DNA of 64,000 bases from Microlunatus capsulatus (GCF_017876495.1 NZ_JAGIOB010000001.1:2914001-2978000), one strand, 5' to 3'; shown: positions 9,856-18,580, counted from the first letter of the stretch. Numbers and translations are program-made. The notes: a model not told the origin generated them from the letters alone.

Positions 9856-10818
9856 TCAGTCCTCGGCCGCGCGGCGGGCGGCGTCCTCGCCGGCCTCGGC
9901 CGCCATCGTCTTGCCCCGCGCGACCAGCGCGTCGTCGTCGGCGAGGATGCCCCGCAGCTCGGTGAGGCCGCCGGCGGCCGCCCGGACGGTGTCACCCGCC
10001 GAGGGCTCGGGGTGGTCGACGCGACCCGCGGGCTCGGGCGCCCGCACCTCCTCCGGCGGGGTGCGCCGGGCGTGGGCCACGCAGAGCCGCGCGACCTCCT
10101 CCGCGTTCGCGTGCATGACCGAGTGCGCCGCGTCGGGGATCCGCCGGCTGGTGGCGTCCGGCAGCAGGTCCACCACCTCCGCCACCCACGCGGGCGGGCA
10201 CAGGGCGTCGCGCTGGCCGGCGATGACCAGCGCCCGCGCGCTGACCCCGGGCAGCACGTCCTCGATGGGGAAGCGCATCATCGACGGCAGCACGCGGGAG
10301 AACCAGCGCACGCCGCACAGCAGGTAGGCGTAGAGCGCCATGGCCGCCACCCGGGGCGGCTCGTGCAGGCTCGACTGCAGGAAGCGCAGGCCGGCGCGGG
10401 GGACCGTCCGCTCGTGCCGGTTGACGACGGGGCTGATCAGCACGACGTCGCTGAGCCGGCGGCGCGCGGCCAGCGCCGCGACCACCTGGGTGCCCATCGA
10501 GTGCCCGATCACCACCGGGTCGTCCAGCCCGCGCTCCTCGATCACCCGGTCGACGAGCTCGGCGTAGTCCCCGATCGTCATCCGCCGCCCGCCCCGGGGG
10601 TGCGGGACGCCGCCGAAGCCCGGCAGATCCAGGGCGACGACGGGGCCGAACTCGTTGAGGTGGAAGGCCAGCCGCTCGAAGTAGTTCGACGAGACGCCGA
10701 TCCCCGGCACCAGCAGGAAGGCCCGGGTGCCGTCGTGGCCGACGGTGCTGGTGCGCGCCCAGACGCCGTCGTGGTGGACGCGCGCCACCTCCACCTCGGT
10801 CGCGCTGCTGCGGGCCAC
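9856..10818 (-). CDS. Alpha/beta-fold hydrolase
   Basis: 320 residues. Hydrolase fold with LLVPGIGVSSNYFERLAFHL (HG-like oxyanion loop), nucleophile elbow VVIGHSMGT with Ser107, acid region AGQRDALCPP and catalytic His in IPDAAHSVMH. The C-terminal 50 residues are Pro/Glu/Ala-rich and probably disordered. The GTG start has the strong ribosome binding site GAGGAGG. Substrate cannot be inferred; the family includes esterases, lipases and haloalkane-dehalogenase-like enzymes. Confidence 0.85.
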   Translation of the reverse strand: MARSSATEVEVARVHHDGVWARTSTVGHDGTRAFLLVPGIGVSSNYFERLAFHLNEFGPVVALDLPGFGGVPHPRGGRRMTIGDYAELVDRVIEERGLDDPVVIGHSMGTQVVAALAARRRLSDVVLISPVVNRHERTVPRAGLRFLQSSLHEPPRVAAMALYAYLLCGVRWFSRVLPSMMRFPIEDVLPGVSARALVIAGQRDALCPPAWVAEVVDLLPDATSRRIPDAAHSVMHANAEEVARLCVAHARRTPPEEVRAPEPAGRVDHPEPSAGDTVRAAAGGLTELRGILADDDALVARGKTMAAEAGEDAARRAAED

Positions 10819-10904
10819 GGTCCACCTCCTCGGCCGCCCAGTCTGGCCGACCCGCCGCCCGGACCACGCACAGCGGGTCCGACGCGCTGTGGAAGGGTGG
10901 GCCG

Positions 10905-11798
10905 GTGACCGCGGACGCCTCCACCCCAGCGCGCGGCACCTGGACCCTCGAGCGCGTCCCGGCGGTCTGGCTGGTGGTCGGCGGGATCGTCTCGGTCCAG
11001 TTCGGCGCGGCCATCGCCAAGCAGCTGTTCCCGCTGGTCCCGCCGACGGCGATGGTGTGGCTCCGGCTGGTCACCTCGGCCGTCGTCTTCCTGCTGGTGG
11101 TCCGGCCCCGGCTGCGCGGCCACACCCGCGACGACTGGGTCGTCGCCCTGCTGTTCGGCGTCAGCCTGGCCACCATGAACTGGGCGATCTACCAGTCCTT
11201 CGCCCGGATCCCGCTGGGCCTCGCCGTGACCATCGAGTTCCTCGGCCCGCTGGCCGTCGCCGTGGCCGGGTCCCGGCGGCCGCGCGACCTCGTCTGGGTG
11301 GTGCTGGCCGGGCTCGGGGTGGCGCTGCTCGGGTTCTCCCGCACGCGGCTGGACCTCGCCGGGGTGCTCTTCGCGCTGCTGGCCGCCGCCGGCTGGGCCT
11401 GCTACATCCTGCTCAGCGCCCGCACCGGGAAGCGCTGGCCCGGGGTGTCCGGGCTGGTGGTGGCCAGCCTGGTCGGCGCCCTCGCCCTGGCGCCGCCGGC
11501 CGTCCTGGAGGCGGGTGCGGGACTGCTGGAGCCGCGCGTGCTGCTGCTGGGCCTCGCCGTCGGGCTGCTCAGCTCGGTGATCCCGTACTCCCTGGAGCTC
11601 ACCGCGCTCCGCCGGATCACCCCGCGGGTGTTCGGCATCCTCATGAGCCTGGAGCCGGCCGTCGCCGCGCTGGCCGCGATGCTGCTGCTCGCGGAGTTCC
11701 TGGCGCCCGTGCAGTGGGTGGCGATGGCCTGCGTCGTGGTGGCCAGCGTCGGCTCCACGCGGACCTCGCGCGAGCCCCGCGGGCCCGCGACCGTCTGA
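10905..11798 (+). CDS. EamA-family transporter (RhtA-like)
   Basis: 297-residue drug/metabolite-superfamily permease with about ten transmembrane helices in two EamA repeats. Markers: QFGAAIAKQLFPLVPP, WLRLVTSA, NWAIYQSFARIPLGLAVTIEFLGPLAVA, and the second-repeat SSVIPYSLELTALRRITPRVFGILMSLEPAVAAL, which closely resembles RhtA (threonine/homoserine exporter). Amino acid or metabolite export is likely, substrate unknown. It ends 1 bp from the end of convergent mutY. Confidence 0.88.
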   Translation: MTADASTPARGTWTLERVPAVWLVVGGIVSVQFGAAIAKQLFPLVPPTAMVWLRLVTSAVVFLLVVRPRLRGHTRDDWVVALLFGVSLATMNWAIYQSFARIPLGLAVTIEFLGPLAVAVAGSRRPRDLVWVVLAGLGVALLGFSRTRLDLAGVLFALLAAAGWACYILLSARTGKRWPGVSGLVVASLVGALALAPPAVLEAGAGLLEPRVLLLGLAVGLLSSVIPYSLELTALRRITPRVFGILMSLEPAVAALAAMLLLAEFLAPVQWVAMACVVVASVGSTRTSREPRGPATV

Positions 11799-11799
11799 C

Positions 11800-12693
11800 T
11801 CAGCCGGGCAGGGCGACGGTGCCGGGGGCGGGCGCGACCACCAGGCCGTCGGCCACCAGCGAGGCCAGGCAGCGGGTCCGCTGGGTCTCCTCCGGCCAGG
11901 CCTGCGCCAGCTCGTCGAGGGCCACGGGCTCGTCGCTGGAGCGCAGCACGGCCAGCAGCGCGCCCCGGCACTGCCGGTCCGTGCCGTCGTAGCCCTGGCC
12001 CCGGCGCGGCGGGCCGTCCCAGGCCGGGTGGCCGGCCGCCCGCCAGGCGCACAGGTCCTGCACCGGGCAGACGTCGCAGCGCGGGCTGCGGGCCACGCAG
12101 ACGAGGGCGCCCAGCTCCATCACCGCGACGGCCCAGCGGGCGGCGACGGCCGGCTCCGGGGGCACGAAGGCGGCGGCCGCGGCGACCTCGGCCACGGTCT
12201 GGCCGGCCGCCGGGTGCGCGACGCCGCCGTCGACCCGGGCCAGCACCCGGCGGACGTTGGTGTCGAGGACGACCTCGCGCCGGCCGAACGCGAAGCTGGC
12301 GACCGCGGCCGCGGTGTAGGAGCCGACGCCGGGCAGCGCCAGCAGCGCCTCGCGGTCGGCGGGCACCTCGCCGTCGTGCTCCTCGGTGATGGCCACGGCG
12401 GCGCGGTGCAGCCGGAGCGCGCGGCGCGGGTAGCCCAGCCGCCCCCACGCCCGGACCGCCTCGCCCGCCGGCGCGGCCGCCAGCGCCGCCGGCGTCGGCC
12501 AGCGGTCCAGCCACGCCCGCCAGGGCTCGCGGACCCGCTCGACGGGCGTCTGCTGGAGCATGAACTCGCTCACCACCACCGCCCACGGGCTGGTGCCGGG
12601 GCGTCGCCACGGCAGGTCGCGGGCGTGCACGGCGTACCAGGCGAGCACCCGCTCGACGACGGCGGTGCGCCGGTCGGCGGGGTCGTCAGTCAC
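11800..12693 (-). CDS. mutY: A/G-specific adenine glycosylase
   Basis: Base-excision repair enzyme removing A mispaired with 8-oxoG. 297 residues from GTG 12693, chosen because TACGGT stands 7 nt upstream; GTG 12702 is also in frame. Catalytic Glu43 in SEFMLQQTP, HhH LPGVGSYTAAAVASFAFG, catalytic Asp in VVLDTNVRRVLAR, and the Fe-S cluster motif C-x6-C-x2-C-x5-C in CVARSPRCDVCPVQDLC. The C-terminal domain after the cluster is short compared with E. coli MutY (350 aa), as in other actinobacterial forms. Confidence 0.95.
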   Translation of the reverse strand: MTDDPADRRTAVVERVLAWYAVHARDLPWRRPGTSPWAVVVSEFMLQQTPVERVREPWRAWLDRWPTPAALAAAPAGEAVRAWGRLGYPRRALRLHRAAVAITEEHDGEVPADREALLALPGVGSYTAAAVASFAFGRREVVLDTNVRRVLARVDGGVAHPAAGQTVAEVAAAAAFVPPEPAVAARWAVAVMELGALVCVARSPRCDVCPVQDLCAWRAAGHPAWDGPPRRGQGYDGTDRQCRGALLAVLRSSDEPVALDELAQAWPEETQRTRCLASLVADGLVVAPAPGTVALPG

Positions 12694-12700
12694 GGCGGAC

Positions 12701-12706
12701 ACCGTA
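12701..12706 (-). promoter_or_regulatory. -10 hexamer TACGGT of mutY
   Basis: Minus-strand TACGGT, 7 nt before GTG 12693. It supports the shorter start and a leaderless or near-leaderless mRNA. Confidence 0.45.
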
Positions 12707-12763
12707 CCCGCGCCCGCGGAGCCCGGCCCGGCGTGCCTGCCCGGTCGCCGGGTCCCGGCTGCT

Positions 12764-12769
12764 TACCCT
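12764..12769 (+). promoter_or_regulatory. -10 hexamer TACCCT, leaderless promoter
   Basis: TACCCT followed by 6 nt and ATG 12776, fitting leaderless transcription. Confidence 0.6.
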
Positions 12770-12775
12770 CGGGCC

Positions 12776-13522
12776 ATGAGCACCGTGCTGCACCCCGTGG
12801 GGCCGGAGCCCGAGGAGACCTACTGGGCTCGTCGTGTCGCCGTCATCATCGCGCTCGTCGTCGTCGCGGGGCTGGTTGTCGCGCTGGTGGTCAACGCCAC
12901 CCGCTCGGGGTCCGCCGTCTCCGCCGAGCCGGTGCCGCCCGCCGTGACCGCACCGCCCGCCGACAGCCCGTCCCCCTCGCCGTCAGCCAGCACGTCGGCG
13001 TCGGCGTCGCCCTCACCGAGTGCTTCCGCCTCGGCCTCGGCCTCGGCCGAGGCCTCTCCGTCGAGCAAGCCGTCGGCGTCCGCGTCGGCCAAGCCGAAGG
13101 CCACGCCGAGCCCGAAGCCGACCCCGACCGGCCCGGTCGCCTGCCCGGCCGAGGACCTGCGGGCCACGCTCACCGGCAAGCAGCGCCTGAAGCCCGGGCA
13201 GAAGACGACCTTCACGCTCTCGCTCATCAACGGCAGCGCCACCACCTGCGTCGTGTCGGTGACGCCGAAGACCTTCGAGCTGAAGATCTACTCCGGCACC
13301 GACCGGATCTGGAGCAGCGACGACTGCGCCGCCGCCGTGAAGCCCCGCAAGGCGACGGTCAAGGCGGAGGACGCCCTGGAGTGGACGATGGGCTGGGGCG
13401 GCGACCGGTCCCGGGCGGGGTGCAAGAGCCGTCCCGAGGTCCCGCGGCCCGGCACCTACTTCGCCACGGCCCAGCTCGACGGCGCCAAGCCCGTCCAGCT
13501 GCGGATGATCCTCGGCGGCTGA
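12776..13522 (+). CDS. Membrane-anchored secreted protein with Ser/Ala/Pro linker
   Basis: 248 residues. Short cytoplasmic N-terminus, one transmembrane segment (about residues 21-42), a low-complexity Ser/Ala/Pro/Lys linker to about residue 120, then an exported beta-rich domain with four cysteines (VACPAEDL, ATTCVVSV, SSDDCAAA, RAGCKSR) that probably form two disulfides. The outer domain looks Ig-like (NGSATTCVVSVTPKTFELKI, then a Trp-containing DRIWSSDD strand), resembling BsuPI/DUF4232-type folds, but I cannot assign a family. ATG 12776 sits 6 nt after TACCCT. Confidence 0.7.
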   Translation: MSTVLHPVGPEPEETYWARRVAVIIALVVVAGLVVALVVNATRSGSAVSAEPVPPAVTAPPADSPSPSPSASTSASASPSPSASASASASAEASPSSKPSASASAKPKATPSPKPTPTGPVACPAEDLRATLTGKQRLKPGQKTTFTLSLINGSATTCVVSVTPKTFELKIYSGTDRIWSSDDCAAAVKPRKATVKAEDALEWTMGWGGDRSRAGCKSRPEVPRPGTYFATAQLDGAKPVQLRMILGG

Positions 13523-13567
13523 CCCCGCGTCAGCCCGGCCCGAACCAGCAGATCGCCCGGCACCGCG

Positions 13568-13604
13568 CCCTGAGCTCGTCGAAGGGCCTTCGACAGGCTC
13601 AGGC
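13568..13604. repeat. Palindromic element (CCTGAGC...GCTCAGG), imperfect copy
   Basis: Inverted repeat of the same family as 47174-47209, with a small mismatch in the left arm (GAGCTCGTCGAAGG against GAGCCTGTCGAAGG). It lies between two convergent genes and probably forms a bidirectional terminator hairpin. Confidence 0.8.
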
Positions 13605-13622
13605 CGCGATCCCCGGTGCGGC

Positions 13623-14687
13623 TCAGTCGACGCGGTCGTCGTAGGCGGCGTCGGCCAGCCGGAGCAGGCCGTCGCGGATGGTGCGGGCGCGGCTCTCGCC
13701 GACGCCCTCGACCGCCTGCAGCTCGGTGGAGGTGGCCCCGAAGAGGGCCTGCAGCGAGCCGAAGTGCTCGATCAGCCGGGCGCCCAGGCCGACGGGCAGC
13801 CGGTTGATCTGGGCCACCTGCCGGTAGCCGCGGGCCGAGACCCGGGTGTCCAGGTGGTTCTGCCCTCCGAAGCCGAGCGCCCGGGCCACGGCCAGCGGGT
13901 CCAGCAGCTCTGACAGGTCCAGTCCGGCGAGCGAGGCGAAGGAGAAGCCGGCGTCGCCGTCGGGCCGGTAGTCGCGCTCCAGCAGCTCGCGGAGGTCGTC
14001 CAGCCCGGCGCTGAGCTCGTAGAGCTGCAGGGCGAGCAGCCGGCCGTCGGTGCCCAGCTCGACGACGTAGCCGTCCAGCTCGGCGTTGAGCCGGCGCACC
14101 ATCTCCAGCCGCTGGGCGACGAGGGCGACGTCGGAGACCGTCACCTGGTCCTGCACCTCCAGCGAGGACAGCCGCGCCGTCACCTCCGACACCCGGGCGC
14201 GGTAGCGCTCCAGGGTCTGCAGCGCCTGGTTGGCCCGGGACAGGATGGCGTCGGACTGCTCGAAGACGTGCCGGTGGCTGTCGATGAACAGCGAGATGGT
14301 CGACATCGACGCCGAGACCGAGACGACCGGGAGCCCCGACTGGCGCGCGACCCGGTCGGCGGTGCGGTGCCGGGTGCCGGTCTCGACGGTGCTGATGGCG
14401 GCGTCGGGCATCAGCTGGACGCCGGCGCTGACGATCCGGTCGGACTCGAGGTCCAGCACGATGGCGCCGTCCATCTTGGCCAGCTCGCGCAGCGCGGTGG
14501 GGCTGAAGGGGACGTCGAGGGCGAAGCCGCCCGTGGAGACGGCGTCGGTGACGGCGTTGCGGCCCAGGACCACGAGGGCGCCGGTGCGGCCGCGCAGGAT
14601 CCGCTCGAAGCCGTCCCGCAGCGGGGTGCCGGGAGCCATCCGTGCCAGGTGCTCGAAGAGACCGCTCCGCTGGTCCGCGCCCGCCAT
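13623..14687 (-). CDS. disA: DNA-integrity scanning diadenylate cyclase DisA
   Basis: 354 residues. Makes cyclic di-AMP from two ATP. DAC domain with DGA at residues 73-75 and GTRHR at 104-108, the two nucleotide-binding signatures; a helical spine (about 150-290); and a C-terminal HhH DNA-binding domain (SLQALFGATSTELQAVEGVGESRARTI). The start is ATG 14687 behind the ribosome binding site GGAGGTGGGGG; TAGGAT on the minus strand (14717-14722) could be its own -10. Directly downstream of radA; in mycobacteria RadA binds and inhibits DisA, so the pair is functionally linked. Confidence 0.97.
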   Translation of the reverse strand: MAGADQRSGLFEHLARMAPGTPLRDGFERILRGRTGALVVLGRNAVTDAVSTGGFALDVPFSPTALRELAKMDGAIVLDLESDRIVSAGVQLMPDAAISTVETGTRHRTADRVARQSGLPVVSVSASMSTISLFIDSHRHVFEQSDAILSRANQALQTLERYRARVSEVTARLSSLEVQDQVTVSDVALVAQRLEMVRRLNAELDGYVVELGTDGRLLALQLYELSAGLDDLRELLERDYRPDGDAGFSFASLAGLDLSELLDPLAVARALGFGGQNHLDTRVSARGYRQVAQINRLPVGLGARLIEHFGSLQALFGATSTELQAVEGVGESRARTIRDGLLRLADAAYDDRVD

Positions 14688-14733
14688 CTCCCCCACCTCC
14701 GTCGACCTGCGGCACCATCCTAGGGGCGCGGGC

Positions 14734-16152
14734 TCACCCGACGTCCGCGCTGGGGGCGCTCCCGGACCCGCGCCGGGGCAGCAGCCCGACGGCGTCGAGC
14801 GCCTGCTGCAGGGTCGCGGCGGCGTGCACCCGCAGGCCGTGCTGCACTGACGGCATCCGGTCACGGGCCTGGCCCCTCTCGGCCGGGACGACCGCCTCGG
14901 TGAAGCCGAGCCGGGCGGCCTCGGCCAGCCGCCGGTCGGTGCCGGGCACCCGGCGCAGCTCGCCGGCCAGCCCGACCTCGCCCAGGGCCACCACGCCGTG
15001 CGGGATGGTGGTGCCCGTCGCGGCCGAGGCGATGGCCAGGGCCGCCGCCAGGTCGGCCGAGGGGTCCGCGACCTTCGCGCCGCCGACGGTGGAGACGTAG
15101 ACGTCGCGGTCGTACAGCTTCACCCGGCAGCGGCGCTCCAGCACGGCGAGCACCATGGCGATCCGGCCGGTGTCGACCCCGTGCATGGTGCGCCGGGCCT
15201 GGGGCAGCGGGGACGGCGCGACGAGGGCCTGCAGCTCGGCCAGCAGCGGCCGGCGGCCCTCCATCGTCACCGCGACGCAGGTGCCGGGCACGGGCTCGGC
15301 GTGCCGGGAGGTGAACAGCCCGGACGGGTCGGGGACCTCGACGATGCCCTGCTCGCCCATCTCGAAGCAGCCGACCTCGTCGGCCGGGCCGAAGCGGTTC
15401 TTGGTGGCCCGGACCATCCGGAAGCCGGAGTGCCGGTCGCCCTCGAAGGCCAGCACGACGTCGACCAGGTGCTCCAGCAGGCGGGGCCCGGCGATGGCGC
15501 CGTCCTTGGTGACGTGGCCGACGATGATGACGGCCATCCCGCGACGCTTGGCCACCCGGACCAGCGCGCCGGTCACCTCGCGGACCTGCGTCACCCCGCC
15601 GGGGGAGCCGTCGGCCTCGGCGGTGCCGACCGTCTGCACCGAGTCGAGGACCATCAGCGACGGCGCGACCTCCTCGATGTGGCCCAGCACGGTGCCCAGG
15701 TCGGTCTCGGCCGCCAGGTAGAGCTCGTCGGCGAGGGCGTCGGTCCGGCCGGCCCGCAGCCGCACCTGGGCCGCGGACTCCTCGCCGCTGACGTAGAGGG
15801 TGCGCCGGCCGGCCTTGGCCCAGCGGGCCGCGACCTCCAGCAGCAGCGTGGACTTGCCGACGCCCGGCTCGCCCGCCAGCAGCAGGACGGCGCCGGGCAC
15901 GACGCCGGCGCCCAGCACCCGGTCCAGCTCGCCGACGCCGGTGAGCGTGCGGGTGGCCGCGTCGGCGCTCACCTGGCTGATCGGCACGGCCTTGGCCACC
16001 GGCACCGAGGAGCGCACCGAGGCCAGCTTGGGAGCGCCCTGCTCGACGACGCTGCCCCAGGTCAGGCACTCGTTGCAGCGGCCCACCCACTTGGCCGAGG
16101 TCCAGCCGCACTCGGTGCAGGTGAACGCCGGACGCGTCGTCGTCTTCGCCAT
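14734..16152 (-). CDS. radA: DNA repair protein RadA
   Basis: 472 residues, branch-migration ATPase of recombinational repair. N-terminal C4 zinc finger (C12, C15, C26, C29 in CTECGWTSAKWVGRCNEC), RecA-like core with Walker A AGEPGVGKST, the RadA-specific ATKNRFGPADEVG motif, and a Lon-protease-like C-terminal domain (DVYVSTVGGAKV ... ALAIASAATGT). ATG 16152 lies 6 nt behind TACGGT. Followed by disA after a 46-nt gap. Confidence 0.97.
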   Translation of the reverse strand: MAKTTTRPAFTCTECGWTSAKWVGRCNECLTWGSVVEQGAPKLASVRSSVPVAKAVPISQVSADAATRTLTGVGELDRVLGAGVVPGAVLLLAGEPGVGKSTLLLEVAARWAKAGRRTLYVSGEESAAQVRLRAGRTDALADELYLAAETDLGTVLGHIEEVAPSLMVLDSVQTVGTAEADGSPGGVTQVREVTGALVRVAKRRGMAVIIVGHVTKDGAIAGPRLLEHLVDVVLAFEGDRHSGFRMVRATKNRFGPADEVGCFEMGEQGIVEVPDPSGLFTSRHAEPVPGTCVAVTMEGRRPLLAELQALVAPSPLPQARRTMHGVDTGRIAMVLAVLERRCRVKLYDRDVYVSTVGGAKVADPSADLAAALAIASAATGTTIPHGVVALGEVGLAGELRRVPGTDRRLAEAARLGFTEAVVPAERGQARDRMPSVQHGLRVHAAATLQQALDAVGLLPRRGSGSAPSADVG

Positions 16153-16158
16153 GGCTGC

Positions 16159-16164
16159 ACCGTA
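16159..16164 (-). promoter_or_regulatory. -10 hexamer TACGGT of radA, leaderless
   Basis: Minus-strand TACGGT, 6-nt spacer, then ATG 16152. Confidence 0.6.
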
Positions 16165-16222
16165 GGCGGAGCCACCGACAGTTCTGGCCGGGCCGCGCCG
16201 TGACCCGGGTGCGGGCGGTGGG

Positions 16223-17305
16223 TCAGGGCCGGGGGAGCCCTGCCGCGACCTCGAGCACCCGCGCGTTGGCGGCGTCCTCGCCGACGGTGACCCGCACCCC
16301 GTCGCCGGGCTCGCCCGCCGCGTAGGGCCGGACGACGACCCCGCCGGCGGCGAAGGCCTCGCCGTAGGCGGTGGTGAGCGGCCCGGCGGGCAGCCAGACG
16401 AAGTTGCCCTGGGCGTCGGGCACGTCGAAGCCGAGCCCGCGCAGTCCGTCGCGCAGGCCGGTCCGCGCCCCGACGAGCGCCTCGACCCGGGCCTGCAGCG
16501 CCGGCTCGGCCTCCAGGCTGGCCAGCACGGCCGCCTGCGCGGCCACCGAGATGCCGAAGGGCAGCGACACCGCTCGGACGGCGGCGGCCAGCGCCGGCTC
16601 GGCCACGCAGTAGCCCACCCGGAAGCCCGCCAGCCCGTAGGCCTTGGAGAACGTCCGCAGCACGGCGACGCCCGGCCGGTCGCGCAGCACCTCCAGCCCG
16701 CGGACGGCGGCCGGGTCGTCGACGAACTCGACGTAGGCCTCGTCGACCATCACCAGCACGTCCTCGGGGACCGCGTCGAGGAAGCGCAGCAGCGCGTCGT
16801 GCGGGATAGCCGGACCGGTGGGGTTGTTGGGCGTGCAGAGCATGACGACGCGGGTGGCCGGGGTGATGGCCGCGTGCAGGGCGTCGAGGTCGTGCTCCGC
16901 GCCCGGGCCCAGCGGCACCCGGACGGGCGTGGCCCCGGTGATCTGCACCGCGATCGGGTAGGCCTCGAAGCTGCGCCAGGCGAAGACGACCTCGTCGCCG
17001 GGCTCGCAGACGGCGGCCAGCAGGTGGTAGAGGACGGCGACCGAGCCGGTGCCGAAGGCCAGCGACTCCGGGGCGACCCCCAGCCGGGCGCCGACCGCGG
17101 CGGCCATCGCGGTGTTGGCCAGGTCGGGGTAGCGGTTCATGCCCGCCACCGCGGCCTCGGTGGCCGCCAGCACGCCCGGCAGCGGCGGGTAGGGGTTCTC
17201 GTTGCTCGACAGCTTGTAGGCCGGTCCGGTCGAGCCCGCGGGGGCCGGTCGGCCCGGCTTGTAGGCGGGCAGGGCGGCGACGGCGGGACGGATGCGGACC
17301 GGCAT
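16223..17305 (-). CDS. hisC: Histidinol-phosphate / aromatic aminotransferase
   Basis: 360-residue class I PLP aminotransferase. KLSSNENPYPPLPGV near the N-terminus, CTPNNPTGPAIPH, VDEAYVEFV, and the PLP lysine in RTFSKAYGLAGFRVGY. The family contains HisC and, outside his operons, the aromatic-amino-acid aminotransferase Pat. No his genes are nearby, so Pat (phenylpyruvate to phenylalanine type reactions) is at least as likely; the sequence alone does not settle it. ATG 17305 follows CAGGAT by 6 nt, a leaderless-type arrangement. Confidence 0.85.
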   Translation of the reverse strand: MPVRIRPAVAALPAYKPGRPAPAGSTGPAYKLSSNENPYPPLPGVLAATEAAVAGMNRYPDLANTAMAAAVGARLGVAPESLAFGTGSVAVLYHLLAAVCEPGDEVVFAWRSFEAYPIAVQITGATPVRVPLGPGAEHDLDALHAAITPATRVVMLCTPNNPTGPAIPHDALLRFLDAVPEDVLVMVDEAYVEFVDDPAAVRGLEVLRDRPGVAVLRTFSKAYGLAGFRVGYCVAEPALAAAVRAVSLPFGISVAAQAAVLASLEAEPALQARVEALVGARTGLRDGLRGLGFDVPDAQGNFVWLPAGPLTTAYGEAFAAGGVVVRPYAAGEPGDGVRVTVGEDAANARVLEVAAGLPRP

Positions 17306-17400
17306 GACCCCATCCTGACAGCGCGAGCCCGGCAGGCCGGCGTCGTCCCCGGACGCCGGACGGCCGTGCGCGGCGCCCCCTGGGGACCGGCCGCCGGTCC

Positions 17401-17406
17401 TAGGCT
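17401..17406 (+). promoter_or_regulatory. -10 hexamer TAGGCT of the small ORF
   Basis: TAGGCT, 6-nt spacer, then GTG 17413. It is identical in sequence and spacing to the asd promoter at 21928-21933. Confidence 0.6.
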
Positions 17407-17412
17407 GGCCCC

Positions 17413-17478
17413 GTGCCCCTGATCCCGCGCCCCGACGCCCCGACCGCCCGCACCCCGCGCACCGGCGGCTCCTGGTGA
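17413..17478 (+). CDS. Leaderless 21-codon ORF coupled to the downstream membrane gene
   Basis: Starts with GTG 6 nt after TAGGCT and encodes 21 residues (starts MPLIPRPDAP, ends RTGGSW; rich in Pro, Arg, Thr). Its TGA (17476-17478) overlaps the GTG (17475) of the next gene by the coupling sequence GTGA. Placement right at the predicted transcription start and the 4-nt overlap suggest it is translated and controls entry of ribosomes into the downstream gene; it may have no function as a peptide. No Cys or other amino-acid run suggests a sensed metabolite. Confidence 0.5.
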   Translation: MPLIPRPDAPTARTPRTGGSW

Positions 17479-17915
17479 GCGCCGCCCCGGGCCTGGTCGC
17501 GGTGGAGCGCGGCCGGCCGCGCTCGGTCCTCGTCGTGGTGACGGTGCTGGTCGCGCTGGCGGTCGACCTGCTCATCTTCGCGGTCGGCCGGCTGGCCGGC
17601 GGGAGCTACCGTTTCACCGCGGGCGACGCGCCCGCCGAGGTGGACGCCCTGACCGTCGCCGGCTTCACCGTGGTCCCGCTCGCGATCGGGCTCACCCTGG
17701 CCGCGGTGCTGTCCCGGCGGTGGCCGAAGGTGCTCCTGGTGGCGCTGGTGGTCGCCCCGGTGCTGGCGCTGGTCAGCGTCCCGCTGCTGACCCTGCCCGC
17801 CGACTTCGACGGCACCAGCACCGTCGCGCTGGCGCTCTGCCACGTGGCCCTGGCCGTCATCGCCGTCCTGGCCCTGCTGCGGCTCCGCCGGCTGGACCCG
17901 CACCGCCCGGTCTGA
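17475..17915 (+). CDS. Small four-helix membrane protein (DUF6069-like)
   Basis: 146 residues with four transmembrane segments (about 18-38, 60-82, 87-107, 115-135). The pattern TM1 - extracellular loop - PAEVDALTVAGFTVVPLAIGL - RRWPKVLL - FDGTSTVALALCHVALAVIAV resembles the DUF6069 family; function unknown. There is no ribosome binding site in front of GTG 17475, consistent with translation being coupled to the upstream 21-codon ORF. Confidence 0.65.
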   Translation: MSAAPGLVAVERGRPRSVLVVVTVLVALAVDLLIFAVGRLAGGSYRFTAGDAPAEVDALTVAGFTVVPLAIGLTLAAVLSRRWPKVLLVALVVAPVLALVSVPLLTLPADFDGTSTVALALCHVALAVIAVLALLRLRRLDPHRPV

Positions 17916-17944
17916 GCGAGCGCCCCCGCCGTCGCCGGGAGGCG

Positions 17945-18580
17945 CTAGATCCGCACCTCGCCGCGCGGCGTGCTGAACAGGGCTGCCACCAGGCCGGGCT
18001 GGCCGTTCGGCGCGATCCAGTCGATGTCGACGTCGTGCAGGATCGTGTCCGAGCGCCCGCCGAGCCAGTCGTCCACCCGCTCGCGGTCGCCGGCGATCTC
18101 GAGCCGGAGCAGCTCGACCTCGCGACCGCCGTGCGAGGGGTGCACGGCCGGGTCGCTGCGCCAGCGGACGAAGAAGGGCAGCTGCGGGTCGGACTGCAGG
18201 CCCTTGATGCCGAGCTGCTGCCACTCCAGGCGGGTGCCGTCGGCGAGCACGCGGTGGCCCTCGACGGCGGCGCGGCCCAGCCGCTCCTCCACGGGGGCGA
18301 TGTCGTCGACGGAGACGACCCAGCCGAGCCAGCCGCCGCCGTCCTCGGACCGGGCGCGGACGGCCTGGCCGAAGGGGGCCTTGTCGGCGGCGGGGTGGTC
18401 GAGGACCTCGACGACCTCGAGGTACTGGCCGTCGGTCATGGGCAGGATCTTGTTGCGGGTGCCGAACCGCGGGTGGAAGCCGCCCTCGTGGAACGGCGTC
18501 CCCAGCAGGGCGCTGAGCCGCTGCGTCGTCGCGTCGAGGCCTTCGGGCCCGGCGGCGAACGACAGGTGATCGAGATGCAT
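17945..18580 (-). CDS. VOC-superfamily (glyoxalase-like) protein
   Basis: 211 residues. Starts MHLDHLSFAAGPEGL, the usual first strand of a Glyoxalase_3-type VOC protein, with a His at residue 4 and a DGQYLEVVEVLD strand that would carry the second metal ligand Glu. The C-terminal half (ILHDVDIDWIAPNGQPGLVAALFSTPRGEV) repeats the fold. Upstream ATG codons at 18592 and 18589 are in frame; 18580 is chosen because family members begin there. Likely a metal-dependent dioxygenase or isomerase, substrate unknown. Confidence 0.7.
   Translation of the reverse strand: MHLDHLSFAAGPEGLDATTQRLSALLGTPFHEGGFHPRFGTRNKILPMTDGQYLEVVEVLDHPAADKAPFGQAVRARSEDGGGWLGWVVSVDDIAPVEERLGRAAVEGHRVLADGTRLEWQQLGIKGLQSDPQLPFFVRWRSDPAVHPSHGGREVELLRLEIAGDRERVDDWLGGRSDTILHDVDIDWIAPNGQPGLVAALFSTPRGEVRI

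Noticed and set aside
12960-13130. Codon repeat tract (TCG/GCC/TCC) as a minisatellite or recombination hotspot
   Set aside because: It is explained by the Ser/Ala/Pro linker of the encoded protein; units are irregular at DNA level.
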